A DNA stretch of 64,000 bases from Longibaculum muris (GTDB lineage Bacteria > Bacillota_I > Bacilli_A > Erysipelotrichales > Coprobacillaceae): the NCBI RefSeq assembly GCF_004343035.1, contig NZ_SMCQ01000006.1, positions 62,001 to 126,000 on the forward strand, written 5' to 3'. The position numbers and the translations under genes are program-made. This document shows, piece by piece, positions 27,794-36,749 of this stretch (the first letter of the stretch is position 1; each line of letters begins with the position of its first letter). Below the pieces are notes generated by a model. The model did no database searches, was not told where the DNA came from, and saw nothing but the letters and a program-made list of their open reading frames with translations.

Positions 27794-27880
27794 TACTTTT
27801 TTTATTTCATTTTTTGAAAAAACCAAAATTAATATTTTTTATTTGTCTTTAACCAAATAAATATATTTATTTTTTTAACA

Positions 27881-28402
27881 TCAATTCATACTTTCATTAA
27901 GTTTAACATAGTCCTTTATTTTATTCATACAATCTTGGAAATCATGATTTTCAACTCCTTCAATACTGTATTGAAAGTCATTATATCTAACTATAAAAGA
28001 ACATTTTTGTTCATTATCATAGGTATATCCATAGATAGTAACACCATTCATGTTTTCTATCTGATAATCCTGTTCTCCCATATTTTCTAAACCATAATCA
28101 ACTTTATATTGGATTTTTGATGAGGTAGTTGTGATCATATATTTCTGTTTATATTCATTATCAAATGTCAAAATGATTTCTTCATCTTTTAATAACTTTT
28201 TTTGATTATTTTTGTAAAATATATCAAAATCATAGAGATTGTAATATTTTAGTTTTGAATTTTTTTCGAAATCTGTAATAGTTGTATATTCATCAAGTGT
28301 ATTCACATCAGGACTACAACTTTGTAATAAGAATGTACAAAAAACATAGACCACAAGAAAAACAATAATAATTCTTAAAGAAAATATAACTATTTTTTTC
28401 AT
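27881..28402 (-). CDS. Membrane-anchored or lipoprotein-like protein (module B)
   Basis: 173 aa with an N-terminal hydrophobic segment (about 5-26) followed by LLQSCS, which could serve as a lipobox. The rest is a hydrophilic domain with alternating strands, without a known family. AGGAGG lies 6 nt before ATG. It follows the 250-aa membrane gene by 146 nt, with a terminator between them, so it may have its own promoter. It takes the same place as the lipoprotein in module A. Confidence 0.65.
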   Translation of the reverse strand: MKKIVIFSLRIIIVFLVVYVFCTFLLQSCSPDVNTLDEYTTITDFEKNSKLKYYNLYDFDIFYKNNQKKLLKDEEIILTFDNEYKQKYMITTTSSKIQYKVDYGLENMGEQDYQIENMNGVTIYGYTYDNEQKCSFIVRYNDFQYSIEGVENHDFQDCMNKIKDYVKLNESMN

Positions 28403-28484
28403 ATCTACACCTCCTAAAAAGATTTAATCTTATATTTTTATCATATAAAATAAATACTAACTTATCAATCAATATAAAATATTT

Positions 28485-28514
28485 ATAAAAAAAGATAGTG
28501 ATTTCTAACTATCT
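28485..28514 (-). terminator. Terminator of the 250-aa membrane gene
   Basis: AGATAGT/ACTATCT stem followed by a run of seven T on the - strand. Confidence 0.8.
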
Positions 28515-28548
28515 TGATTGTTATTTTATTTATATTTATAGATATTTT

Positions 28549-29301
28549 CTATAAAATAACTAGTTTATAATTATAATTGATTGGATAAAATTCATAATTA
28601 AAATAAGCCTCATCATTAGTTGATTCCATTTGAATTTTACATGTTTTATTTGGTAAATTGATATTATAAATAGATTTAACCAAATCACTCATTTGTGGAA
28701 GATATTCACTTCCTTCCATATAATCAATTTTCATAAATCTATTTTTAACATTTTCACCTTTTTTATATCGACTCCCTAAAACATAAGCATTATCATCCTT
28801 TTCAAAATATATTTCAATTTCAAATGCATCCAATACTCCTGATTCATTACATACAAAATAAGTATATGGGCAAACATATGCTTGTGCATTATCAGGTATA
28901 ATCTCTTGAATTTCTTCTTCTATTTTATTGATTATCTCAGTTTGAAAATGACCATCATTAAGTACATAATCACTAGGTTTATTATCATAGAAATGTTGAT
29001 CGTTATAGTGTTGATATGATTGAAAGCCTAAAATGCAAGAACTCCCAATAACTATGATAACCCCAATAATAGATGCATATTTTATATGGCATAATTTTGA
29101 TTGAACACTATAATTTTGAAATGCAAGAATTAGGCTTGTTAATAACCAGACAAATAATATCAATCCTAAAACAATGATATCAATAATATAATTATAAGAT
29201 TGATATCTTTTGTATTGACAAATTTGATATATTAATATTACCCACATTCCAGTGATAAGTGGATTAAAAAAGTTTTCTATAAATATTTTAGTTTTTCTCA
29301 T
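28549..29301 (-). CDS. Membrane protein of unknown family (module B)
   Basis: 250 aa with hydrophobic segments at about 12-28, 38-62 and 76-98 and a C-terminal hydrophilic domain. Paralogue of the 267-aa protein at 19738-20541: VWLLTSLILAFQNYSVQSKL aligns with IWFLTSLVLAFQGYKVEAKI and the topology matches. No enzyme motif. RBS is weak (GAAAGAAG). Function unknown. Confidence 0.7.
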   Translation of the reverse strand: MRKTKIFIENFFNPLITGMWVILIYQICQYKRYQSYNYIIDIIVLGLILFVWLLTSLILAFQNYSVQSKLCHIKYASIIGVIIVIGSSCILGFQSYQHYNDQHFYDNKPSDYVLNDGHFQTEIINKIEEEIQEIIPDNAQAYVCPYTYFVCNESGVLDAFEIEIYFEKDDNAYVLGSRYKKGENVKNRFMKIDYMEGSEYLPQMSDLVKSIYNINLPNKTCKIQMESTNDEAYFNYEFYPINYNYKLVIL

Positions 29302-29486
29302 TTTTATTCTTCTTTCATTATTTGTTGATAAACCTTAATATGTTGTATTTATCTTATCATAATTTTATAGTATCATCAATTTGCTTATGAACTTTACAAA
29401 TAAAGAAAATGATTTCTATTATAGAAAAAAATAATCCTTTTATAAATTATTGACTATACTAATAATAAAAGATAGGAGGAATTTTT

Positions 29487-29600
29487 ATGGACTATATATT
29501 ACAAGCTGTCACATATATTTTTAAACATTCTTCTGGATTAGATACTGTTGAATATTTAAGTCGTGTTCATCATCAAGAAGAACAATCTACTCATAAATAA
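29487..29600 (+). CDS. Short ORF, 37 aa
   Basis: ATG at 29487 has AGGAGG 7 nt upstream. The product starts MDYILQAVTYIFKHSSG and ends HHQEEQSTHK, and the frame closes 13 nt before a strong terminator. No hydrophobic helix long enough for a membrane span, no recognised family. The RBS and terminator make expression likely. Confidence 0.5.
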   Translation: MDYILQAVTYIFKHSSGLDTVEYLSRVHHQEEQSTHK

Positions 29601-29613
29601 TATATATATTTTT

Positions 29614-29642
29614 AAAAATCAGCTCATGATAAGCTGATTTTT
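29614..29642. terminator. Bidirectional terminator
   Basis: AAAAATCAGCT/AGCTGATTTTT stem with a 7-nt loop, between the convergent 37-aa ORF and trkH. Confidence 0.88.
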
Positions 29643-29645
29643 CAT

Positions 29646-31124
29646 TTAAACAAGATTTTTTCTTATAAATACTTTCTTCGCTTTATAAAACATTGCGCTG
29701 ATTCCTATAAAGACAACAAAGATTTCAAGTCGACCTAATAACATTCCACACATTTCAATAATCAAAACAATCGCTGATGTTTGTGGTCCAGTTAAGCCAA
29801 TAGATAATCCAACGGTCCCTAATGCAGAGGCAAATTCAAACATCGCACTCTGTAAATCACATTGAGCAAAGTAACTCATTAAGATTGTTCCCACAACATA
29901 AATTAACAAATAAATCAAAATATAACTCATCGTATCCTGCATAAGAGTTGCATTAATTTCTGTTCGACCTTGTGCACGATAATGATAAATCTTATTAACA
30001 CTACGTTTTGATGAAATCTTTTCTCTAAATGTTTTCTTTAAAGTTTGATATGCAATATAAACACGGGTTAATTTCATACCACCAGCTGTTGAACCATAGC
30101 CTCCACCAATAATCATTAAAATAATAAGTATAAAGACTGCTGTGGTTGGCCATGATTGATAAGACATGGTTGCATAACCTGTTGTTGATAAAGCAGAAAC
30201 AACATTAAAGACAGCTACTCTTAGTCCATCACTAATAGATAAATAGAGTGAATAACTTAACATTATTGCGATAAGTATTGTAGAAATAATGACAAGCACA
30301 GTAAACAATCTTAATTCACTAATCTTTTCAACTTCACGCCATTTTCTTTTCACCATCAATAATAATACAGCAAAATTAGTTGTTCCAATGACCATTAATA
30401 ATATTGTAACCCATTCAATTGCAATACTATGATAAGCTCCAATACTATCAACCTGAGTAGAAAATCCCCCTGTTGAAAGTGAACACATCGCATGAAAAAT
30501 ACTATCAAACCAATTCATTCCAAAAATATAATACAAGATACTTCCTAAAACTAATGATACAAAATAAATACCAAAAATCATACGTACAGTATTAATTAAT
30601 CTTGGTTCTAAACGATCTGGATGCCCTTCAGCATTATATAAATTTGCTGCTTGATTTTCCTGAACAAAGAATAAAATCATCATAATAAATCCAAGTCCAC
30701 CACAAAACTGCATAAAACAACGATGAAACTGAAACAAATGATTGACCTTAGTTACATCAACAACTGATAATCCAGTTGTTGTCCAACCACTTACAGCTTC
30801 AAATAGTGCCTGTACAAATGTCAATTGTCCACTTATAACAAATGGCATAGCTCCAAGAATAATTCCTATTAACCAGGCATATAAAACTGTTAAACTTCCT
30901 TCATGAATAGAGCTTCGCCAATTCTGTGGAGATTTTCTTTTTGGTCTTATATAACAAATACATAGTCCTAAGATGATTGCCCACACTGCGGGAATAACAA
31001 AAGCATACATTTGAGATATATCTTCTGGATAAAAGATAACTGTTATAAGTGGTATAAGTAATAATATTCCTATTAAAATTAAGAATTGACCAAAATAGTT
31101 ATTACTTTTGAATATCCTATTCAT
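29646..31124 (-). CDS. trkH: TrkH/KtrB-type potassium uptake channel subunit
   Basis: 492-aa membrane protein with 8-10 hydrophobic segments and the four pore repeats of the Trk/Ktr/HKT family. Selectivity-filter stretches are seen as SGWTTTGLS, CSLSTGGFST, SALSTTGYAT and SALGTVGLSI. It moves K+ into the cell together with the TrkA proteins encoded upstream. Last gene of the operon; its start overlaps the previous gene by 4 nt. Confidence 0.95.
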   Translation of the reverse strand: MNRIFKSNNYFGQFLILIGILLLIPLITVIFYPEDISQMYAFVIPAVWAIILGLCICYIRPKRKSPQNWRSSIHEGSLTVLYAWLIGIILGAMPFVISGQLTFVQALFEAVSGWTTTGLSVVDVTKVNHLFQFHRCFMQFCGGLGFIMMILFFVQENQAANLYNAEGHPDRLEPRLINTVRMIFGIYFVSLVLGSILYYIFGMNWFDSIFHAMCSLSTGGFSTQVDSIGAYHSIAIEWVTILLMVIGTTNFAVLLLMVKRKWREVEKISELRLFTVLVIISTILIAIMLSYSLYLSISDGLRVAVFNVVSALSTTGYATMSYQSWPTTAVFILIILMIIGGGYGSTAGGMKLTRVYIAYQTLKKTFREKISSKRSVNKIYHYRAQGRTEINATLMQDTMSYILIYLLIYVVGTILMSYFAQCDLQSAMFEFASALGTVGLSIGLTGPQTSAIVLIIEMCGMLLGRLEIFVVFIGISAMFYKAKKVFIRKNLV

Positions 31125-31789
31125 CTCCCTGTCAACTCCTTTGTTACAGTTTGTTGAACATATTGATCACAAATAACAATCAATGTATCACCAGCTAATA
31201 TTCTGGTATCTCCTCTAGGTACAATTCCTTGATCATTTCTTAAAATATAACCAATAATGGCTTCTGATGGTAAATCTATTTCCCATAACTTTTTATTAAC
31301 TGAAGGCATATGATGACCAATCTTTAATTCTAAAATATTGACCCTTCCATCCTCTACTGAAATAATATTTGTCATCTCATCAATAAAAGCTTGTTGTTCA
31401 ATAATTCCAGTAATAGCATTAATTGCACAAACAACTGAATCAATTCCCATTTGATAAAAGAAGCGTGTTTTTTGTGGATCTCTTACCAAAGCAACCGTCT
31501 TTTTCACATGAAATTTCTTTTTACACAATTCACAAATAACTAAATTATCATCATCTTTATTTGTCAACGCTATAGCTATATCCATATTTTCTCCATCAGC
31601 TTCTTCTAATACAAAAGGTTTAGTTCCATCACCAAAAATCACCTCTAAATCCTCAATACTTGCTAAAGTCATACAATCATTATAATTATCATTAATAACT
31701 GTAACAGCATATCCTTTATTTAATAACGATTGAGCAAGTGACATTGCCTTATGAAGTCCACCAACTAACAAAACATTCTTTTTCATCAT
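31121..31789 (-). CDS. trkA: TrkA-family potassium uptake regulator, full length
   Basis: 222-aa cytoplasmic RCK protein with an N-terminal NAD-binding domain (LLVGGLHKAMSLAQ, acidic residue after strand 2) and a C-terminal TrkA_C domain (about 140-222). It gates TrkH in response to nucleotides. The glycine motif is less regular than GxGxxG, so ligand type is uncertain. Overlaps both neighbours. Confidence 0.9.
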   Translation of the reverse strand: MMKKNVLLVGGLHKAMSLAQSLLNKGYAVTVINDNYNDCMTLASIEDLEVIFGDGTKPFVLEEADGENMDIAIALTNKDDDNLVICELCKKKFHVKKTVALVRDPQKTRFFYQMGIDSVVCAINAITGIIEQQAFIDEMTNIISVEDGRVNILELKIGHHMPSVNKKLWEIDLPSEAIIGYILRNDQGIVPRGDTRILAGDTLIVICDQYVQQTVTKELTGR

Positions 31790-32226
31790 TATGCCCCTCT
31801 CTCTTTTAAAATATCTTCAATACGATGCACTGATAAATATGTTGGACAAATTGTATCAATATGAAATTCATCATAAACACATTCTCTTTGTGGATCGTAT
31901 AAACGACATATAATTGTTTTCACATGATAGACTTCTCTTGCGACTTGAGATATTAAAATATTTGTATTATCACTATCTGTCACAACAATCATTGTTGTCT
32001 GCTCATCAATCTCTAACTTATCAAATGTTTCTAATTCAGTCGCATCACTAATAAATGTTAAACCACCATAAGATGCTGATAGCTTTCTAAAAGCATCTTC
32101 ATCACTATCTACAACAATAACTTCATGTCCTTGTTCATATAAATAATCTGCTAAATTAGCACCTAGTCTCCCACATCCCATAATAACTATTCTTTTATTT
32201 TCTAACTTCTTATAAAATTCCATCAT
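31789..32226 (-). CDS. TrkA-N domain protein, single domain
   Basis: 145 aa with only the RCK N-terminal domain: MGCGRLGANLADYL gives a canonical GxGxxG-like NAD site, followed by DSDEDAF. It lacks TrkA_C. Together with the 222-aa protein behind it, the gating ring may be formed of two different subunits (inference). Start overlaps the TPR gene stop (ATGA). Confidence 0.88.
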   Translation of the reverse strand: MMEFYKKLENKRIVIMGCGRLGANLADYLYEQGHEVIVVDSDEDAFRKLSASYGGLTFISDATELETFDKLEIDEQTTMIVVTDSDNTNILISQVAREVYHVKTIICRLYDPQRECVYDEFHIDTICPTYLSVHRIEDILKERGA

Positions 32227-32597
32227 CCTAGTTTCCTCCTTAACATATTAAATTTTATTGTCTCTTTTTGCCTATCCTTTTCATCTACATCTTGATCACA
32301 AAAGTAGTAATGTTTGTAATAATGCATATCTACAAGACGATCAATATTTTCACGTGATGGACGGTAATAAGGAGCTAATGCCCAAGCTGCTCGATAATGT
32401 TTCATTGCTAAAACTTTATCTTCTTTTGTTTCTGCAAGAATGCCTAATAAATTTTGTGGTTGTGGAGCATCTGGATAAAGTACTAATGCTTCTTTGATTT
32501 TATTTAGACATACTTGTTCATCATCTAAAATGGCTCTGATTTCTTGACTTAATTTTTCTAGAGTCTGATATTCTTCTAAATCTTGGTGAGCCTTCAT
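32223..32597 (-). CDS. TPR-like protein at the head of the trk operon
   Basis: 124 aa, helical, with one or two TPR-like pairs in the middle (residues about 25-85: LYPDAPQPQNLLGILAETKE, then AMKHYRAAWALAPYYRPS). No catalytic motif. AGGAGGAG is 8 nt before ATG at 32597; the longer frame to 32618 would contain that RBS. It is translated together with the TrkA genes, so it may assist potassium uptake or its control. Confidence 0.8.
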   Translation of the reverse strand: MKAHQDLEEYQTLEKLSQEIRAILDDEQVCLNKIKEALVLYPDAPQPQNLLGILAETKEDKVLAMKHYRAAWALAPYYRPSRENIDRLVDMHYYKHYYFCDQDVDEKDRQKETIKFNMLRRKLG

Positions 32598-32622
32598 AAT
32601 CCGTCTCCTCCTTTTCACTTAT

Positions 32623-32687
32623 ATTATAGAAATATTGTTGTGAAGATGGTGTGAGGATATATAAAAAGGTGTGAGAATCGTGTGAGA
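32623..32687 (-). promoter_or_regulatory. Putative trk promoter with four direct repeats
   Basis: Four copies of TGTGARR on the + strand start at 32639 (TGTGAAG), 32650 (TGTGAGG), 32670 (TGTGAGA) and 32681 (TGTGAGA), i.e. spacings of 11, 20 and 11. A -10 TATAAT lies at 32623-32628 on the - strand, ten bases from the first repeat, while no good -35 is seen. Direct repeats of 11 nt next to a -35 are typical for OmpR/PhoB-type activators, and the KdpE-like gene is next door. Confidence 0.6.
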
Positions 32688-32691
32688 AAAG

Positions 32692-32721
32692 AAAAATTCC
32701 TATTGATAATAATAGGAATTC
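32692..32721 (-). terminator. Terminator of the response regulator gene
   Basis: AATTCCTATT/AATAGGAATT stem with a short loop, followed by TTTTC on the - strand. Confidence 0.7.
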
Positions 32722-32750
32722 ATTTGACTTTTAATATATGGTCTATTTTA

Positions 32751-33449
32751 TTATTCTTCATCTGACTTCATTCGATAACCCACACCTATTTCAGTCAATA
32801 TATATTCAGGAGTTGCAGGATTTTTTTCAATTTTACGTCTTAAACCTGCCATTAAAGCTCTTAATGCTTGTGTATCATTTCCATAACCTTTTCCATAGAT
32901 TTCCTCAATGATATGACTTGTTGTTAAGACTTTGCCAACATTTTTCATAAATAATGTTAGGAGTTGATATTCTAATGGAGTTACATGAATTTCTTGATTA
33001 TTCAAATAAACAAGATGCTTATCTAAATCAAGAGATAAATCTTTCACTTTGTAAAGTGTTTGTCTTTGAACTTGAGTAAATCGGTAAAAATGTCGAAAAG
33101 CTACCTTTATTCTAGCTATCAATTCAGTTGCTGAAAATGGCTTTGTTAAATAATCATCAGCACCTAGATTTAAAACATCAGCTTTTTCTTGATCTTTATC
33201 TCTAGCAGATACAACAATAAGAGGCATCTCTGAAAATTCTCGTAGCTTTTTAATAATATCAGTTCCATCAATATCAGGTAAACCTAAATCTAATAAGATA
33301 AGATCAATATTTTCATTGGCTATTTTTCTTAAAGCATCAATCCCATTACTAGCAGTTATATATTCATAATCATTGTTTTCTAAACAATAGCAAATAAACT
33401 TTCTTATTTGTGTATCATCTTCAACAACCAATATTCTCTGGCTCATCAT
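32751..33449 (-). CDS. KdpE-like response regulator
   Basis: 232 aa: receiver domain (EDD near residue 10, phospho-acceptor Asp in LILLDLGLPDIDG at about 54, Lys in YLTKPF at about 104) and an OmpR/PhoB winged helix (about 130-230, ending GVGYRMK). The IRKF...LENNDYEY start and GAKGYGxDTQALRALM region resemble KdpE. GGAGG before ATG. It precedes the trk operon and is likely its activator; no kdpFABC genes are here. Confidence 0.9.
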   Translation of the reverse strand: MMSQRILVVEDDTQIRKFICYCLENNDYEYITASNGIDALRKIANENIDLILLDLGLPDIDGTDIIKKLREFSEMPLIVVSARDKDQEKADVLNLGADDYLTKPFSATELIARIKVAFRHFYRFTQVQRQTLYKVKDLSLDLDKHLVYLNNQEIHVTPLEYQLLTLFMKNVGKVLTTSHIIEEIYGKGYGNDTQALRALMAGLRRKIEKNPATPEYILTEIGVGYRMKSDEE

Positions 33450-33999
33450 TTAACCTCCATAATTTATTGATAAGATTACTTTTTTTAATTATACTCTTTA
33501 TTCTATAATTAGAAAACAAAAAGAAATATTCAAACCTGATATAGTAGAATATTTCTATATAAAAGTTATATTTTATGAATTGAATAATGAGATTTAACTT
33601 TGAAACAATTTTTATGACAAAACCATTTAAATGTCAAATCAACCATTATTAGTTATACTACTAACAATTATAAATTATTAGCTAATTCACTAATAATTCA
33701 TAGCAGTCATATCTTCATTTGTAATATTTTTTAGGTATTACAATTAAATTATATTTAGCGTTATTATTCTTTGATTGTCTATTTATATATAAACTATTTC
33801 TAACAAATCTCAAACTATCTTTATCCATTTGAGTTAACAAAATAATCTTTAACTTTTATAAAAAGATCATAGACAAAGTCTACAATCTTAATATCTCCCC
33901 TATGAATATATGATTAATACTACATTAATTTAGAGATGCAATAAAATCAACATTTTTAATCTTGCTTGTATCTTAATCAAAGCATTTCAGCACAACTGA
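33450..33999. other. Gene-poor stretch between regulator and nuclease remnant
   Basis: 550 bases with stops in all frames. A 37-codon frame on the - strand (33715-33828) lacks an RBS and looks like a remnant. AAAGATCATAGA at 33862-33873 recurs at 35147-35158 on the far side of the DUF1016 pseudogene. Nothing else is recognised. Confidence 0.5.
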
Positions 34000-34910
34000 C
34001 TACTCTTTATCCATTTCATCAAGTACTGATTCTACTTGTGCGATTAGTTCATCTTTATTTGGAATATAATAAGTATATTTTGATGCAAATATATTATTTG
34101 ATAGTCCTCCTAATGCATATTCTGCATCTACACTTTTCTTATCAGTACATAAAATGATTCCAATAGGATCATTATCTGTTTCATCATTCACTTCTGATCT
34201 ATAATAATTTAAATACATATTTAATTGTCCTACTGCTTCTGGCATAAGTTTTGTAGTCTTTAATTCAATAAGTACATAACATCGTAATATCTTATTGTAG
34301 AAAACCATATCTACATAGTAATGAGTATTGAATAACGTTACTCTTTGTTGAGTTCCAACAAACATAAATCCTTTTCCTAACTCCAACAAGAAATTTTCAA
34401 TATGACTAACCAATACTTTTTCTAAATCTGATTCCATAATAGGCTTATCATCTGGTAATCCCAAAAATTCTAATACATATGGTTCTTTAACAATATCTTC
34501 AGGCTTTTCTATTTCATTTCCTTTTCGAGCTAATTGAAGTACAGTTTCTTTATTTGCTTTACCATTTGATAATAATAGTCTTTCAAATAATGAGTCCAGC
34601 TTAATTGTCCAGTCACTGACTGGATAATTGGATACTTTGTATAGAACATCTTCATATTATATAAATTTGCTCGCGAAAATCCTTTTCCAAATCTTTTTGT
34701 GAGAGTTTTTGAAAGTGAAATAAGTTGCTTTTTACCATATTCTCCACGTTCATTCTTAAGTTCATCTTCAACTATAACACGACCTATATTCCAATATGTT
34801 TCTAAAAGTTCATTATTAACTTTCTTTACAACATTTTTTCTTGCATTTGTAATTAGATTCCCTATTTCATCAACCAAATCAACACTATACATAAGTTCAT
34901 CCATATTCAA
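34000..34910 (-). pseudogene. DUF1016 (YhcG-type PDDEXK nuclease) gene with internal deletion
   Basis: The first frame (from 34910) matches the YhcG N-terminal domain up to GQLSWTHY. There the frame shifts: LFERLLLSNGKANKETVLQL continues in another frame and joins the C-terminal nuclease domain (LGLPDDKPIMESDLEK, VGTQQRVTLFNTHYYVDMVF, LIELKTTK, read in parts) to the stop at 34000. About 50-60 residues that normally lie between the two parts are absent, so a deletion rather than a single base change made this. The nuclease core D...ELK is still readable. Such genes often travel with restriction systems. Confidence 0.85.
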
Positions 34911-35198
34911 AGATCCTTTCTATAATTTGTTATTTATAAATTAATTTGCTCTTATACTATACCCTTAATTTCAAAAGAAAAAAAGAAGTATCTAAACTTC
35001 TCACAAAGTCTAAATACTCTATTAAATTACCAAATTAATAAATGCTATCACTACTACCATTTATCAATTTAATAATACACTAATCCAATACAATGTACTA
35101 TTATTTTAGGTGATTTAAAACAAATTAGGTGCTTTTTTATAAATACAAAGATCATAGATAAAATCCATGTTCTAGATAACTATTTACGAATAATTTGA

Positions 35199-36683
35199 TT
35201 AACGTTTCTTTAGTTTCACAATAAATCTTGCACCTTGATGCTCACTACAATTCTCTGCTTGAATCTCACCACTATGAGCTTCAACAATTGCTTTACAAAT
35301 AGTCAATCCTAATCCAACACCCTTTGAACCATCAGATGAATTGCTTCCATTATTCGTATAAAACATTTCAAATATCTCTTTAGGATTTTGATTTTCAAAT
35401 CCTTTTCCATAATCCTCCACAACAATATAAGCCTCTTGATCTTTTTCATAAGCATCCACATATATTGGTTTATCTTTAGATGTATGTTTCATTGCATTAT
35501 CTAATAAATTAATAATAACTTGTTGAATCAACTTAGCATCCATTGGTACCATCAAAACATCATCAGGAACATGAACTTCAATCTTTCTTTGATTGTTTTT
35601 TGTAACATGATAAACAGCACTTCCAATTACTTCTTCAACAGCTTCTAATTGTTTATGAATAACAAGCTTTCCTTCTTCTACCTTTGTTAAACTTAAAATA
35701 TTCTCAACTAATAAATATAACCAATTAGCTTCTTCATAAATCCCATGAGCTAACTGATAAGTTTCCTCTTGATGATTATTCATATCCATAATCATTTCTG
35801 ATGTCCCCATAATTCCAGATAAAGGTGTTCGTAAGTCATGTGAAATAGCTCTCAATAAATTACTACGATATCGTTCTTTAACCGTCGCCTCTTTAAGTTT
35901 GAGTTGTTCTTTTATAGAATAAATATGATCCAAAGCTAAAGATACATTTTCAATCATAGAAACCAATAATTTATGAGTATTATCATTCATTAATTCTACA
36001 TTTTCTTTAGGTAAGATAACAACTCCTAATAATTTATGAATACCATATATAGGATAGTGATAGCACTGATTTAATTCTTTATAAGGCTTTCTTAAATACA
36101 AAAACTGTGACTGATACTCTTGTAAATCATCTAATATTTCTTCATGCTTACTGTCCTTTGTCCCTAACAAATAGATATAATGTGGACTTTCTTGAAAACA
36201 AATAAAACCTATCTCACAATCAAACACTTCAGAAAACATCTCAATAACAACTTTTGACAATGATTGATAATCTAATAAATCTGATAATTTATTTGTTAAA
36301 TCATAAAGAGTTTTCATATTACGTGCATTTTCATTAGCTAAATCAGTTGATAATTGAATACGTGATGTAGATGCACTCGTAATAATGGCAGTCAAAGTCA
36401 TAACAATGAAAGTAATAAAATATTTATAATCATAAACAGATAAAGTGTAATATGGGGCAGTAAAAAAGTAATTAAATAAGAAAGTGGAAATAATTGAACT
36501 CATAATTCCATAAAAATATCCCTTGGTAAAACGTGATGTCATTAAAACTGCTAAAATATAAACTAAAATAATATTTGTATCAGCCCAATGCCAACTTTGA
36601 AAAAGAATACCCACTAGTGATGAAAGACATAATAATCCTAACATTATTAATATTGATATTCCTATTTGTTTTTTATCTTTCAT
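35199..36683 (-). CDS. KdpD-like sensor histidine kinase, short form
   Basis: 494 aa: four closely spaced membrane helices (DUF4118, about 8-105), a GAF-like domain (about 125-260), HisKA with LLRAISHDLRTPLSG (phospho-His at about 285) and HATPase_c (N box NLLDNAMKHT, G boxes DYGKGF and GLGLTICKA). The large N-terminal KdpD domain and Usp domain of classic KdpD (about 890 aa) are missing. Partner is the KdpE-like regulator, 1.7 kb away behind the DUF1016 remnant. Start ATG 36683 has a weak GTGGTG RBS; 36710 is possible. Confidence 0.88.
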   Translation of the reverse strand: MKDKKQIGISILIMLGLLCLSSLVGILFQSWHWADTNIILVYILAVLMTSRFTKGYFYGIMSSIISTFLFNYFFTAPYYTLSVYDYKYFITFIVMTLTAIITSASTSRIQLSTDLANENARNMKTLYDLTNKLSDLLDYQSLSKVVIEMFSEVFDCEIGFICFQESPHYIYLLGTKDSKHEEILDDLQEYQSQFLYLRKPYKELNQCYHYPIYGIHKLLGVVILPKENVELMNDNTHKLLVSMIENVSLALDHIYSIKEQLKLKEATVKERYRSNLLRAISHDLRTPLSGIMGTSEMIMDMNNHQEETYQLAHGIYEEANWLYLLVENILSLTKVEEGKLVIHKQLEAVEEVIGSAVYHVTKNNQRKIEVHVPDDVLMVPMDAKLIQQVIINLLDNAMKHTSKDKPIYVDAYEKDQEAYIVVEDYGKGFENQNPKEIFEMFYTNNGSNSSDGSKGVGLGLTICKAIVEAHSGEIQAENCSEHQGARFIVKLKKR

Positions 36684-36749
36684 AAAATCACCACTCTTTA
36701 TGCTTTTCATTATACATCAATTCATAATAAAAGTGGAAAATTTTCCACT

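Noticed and set aside
33715-33828. 37-codon - strand frame in the gap
   Set aside because: No RBS and surrounding frames are broken; treated as a possible remnant only.
34699-34944. 81-codon + strand frame over the DUF1016 remnant
   Set aside because: Antisense shadow; the opposite strand carries recognisable DUF1016 sequence.
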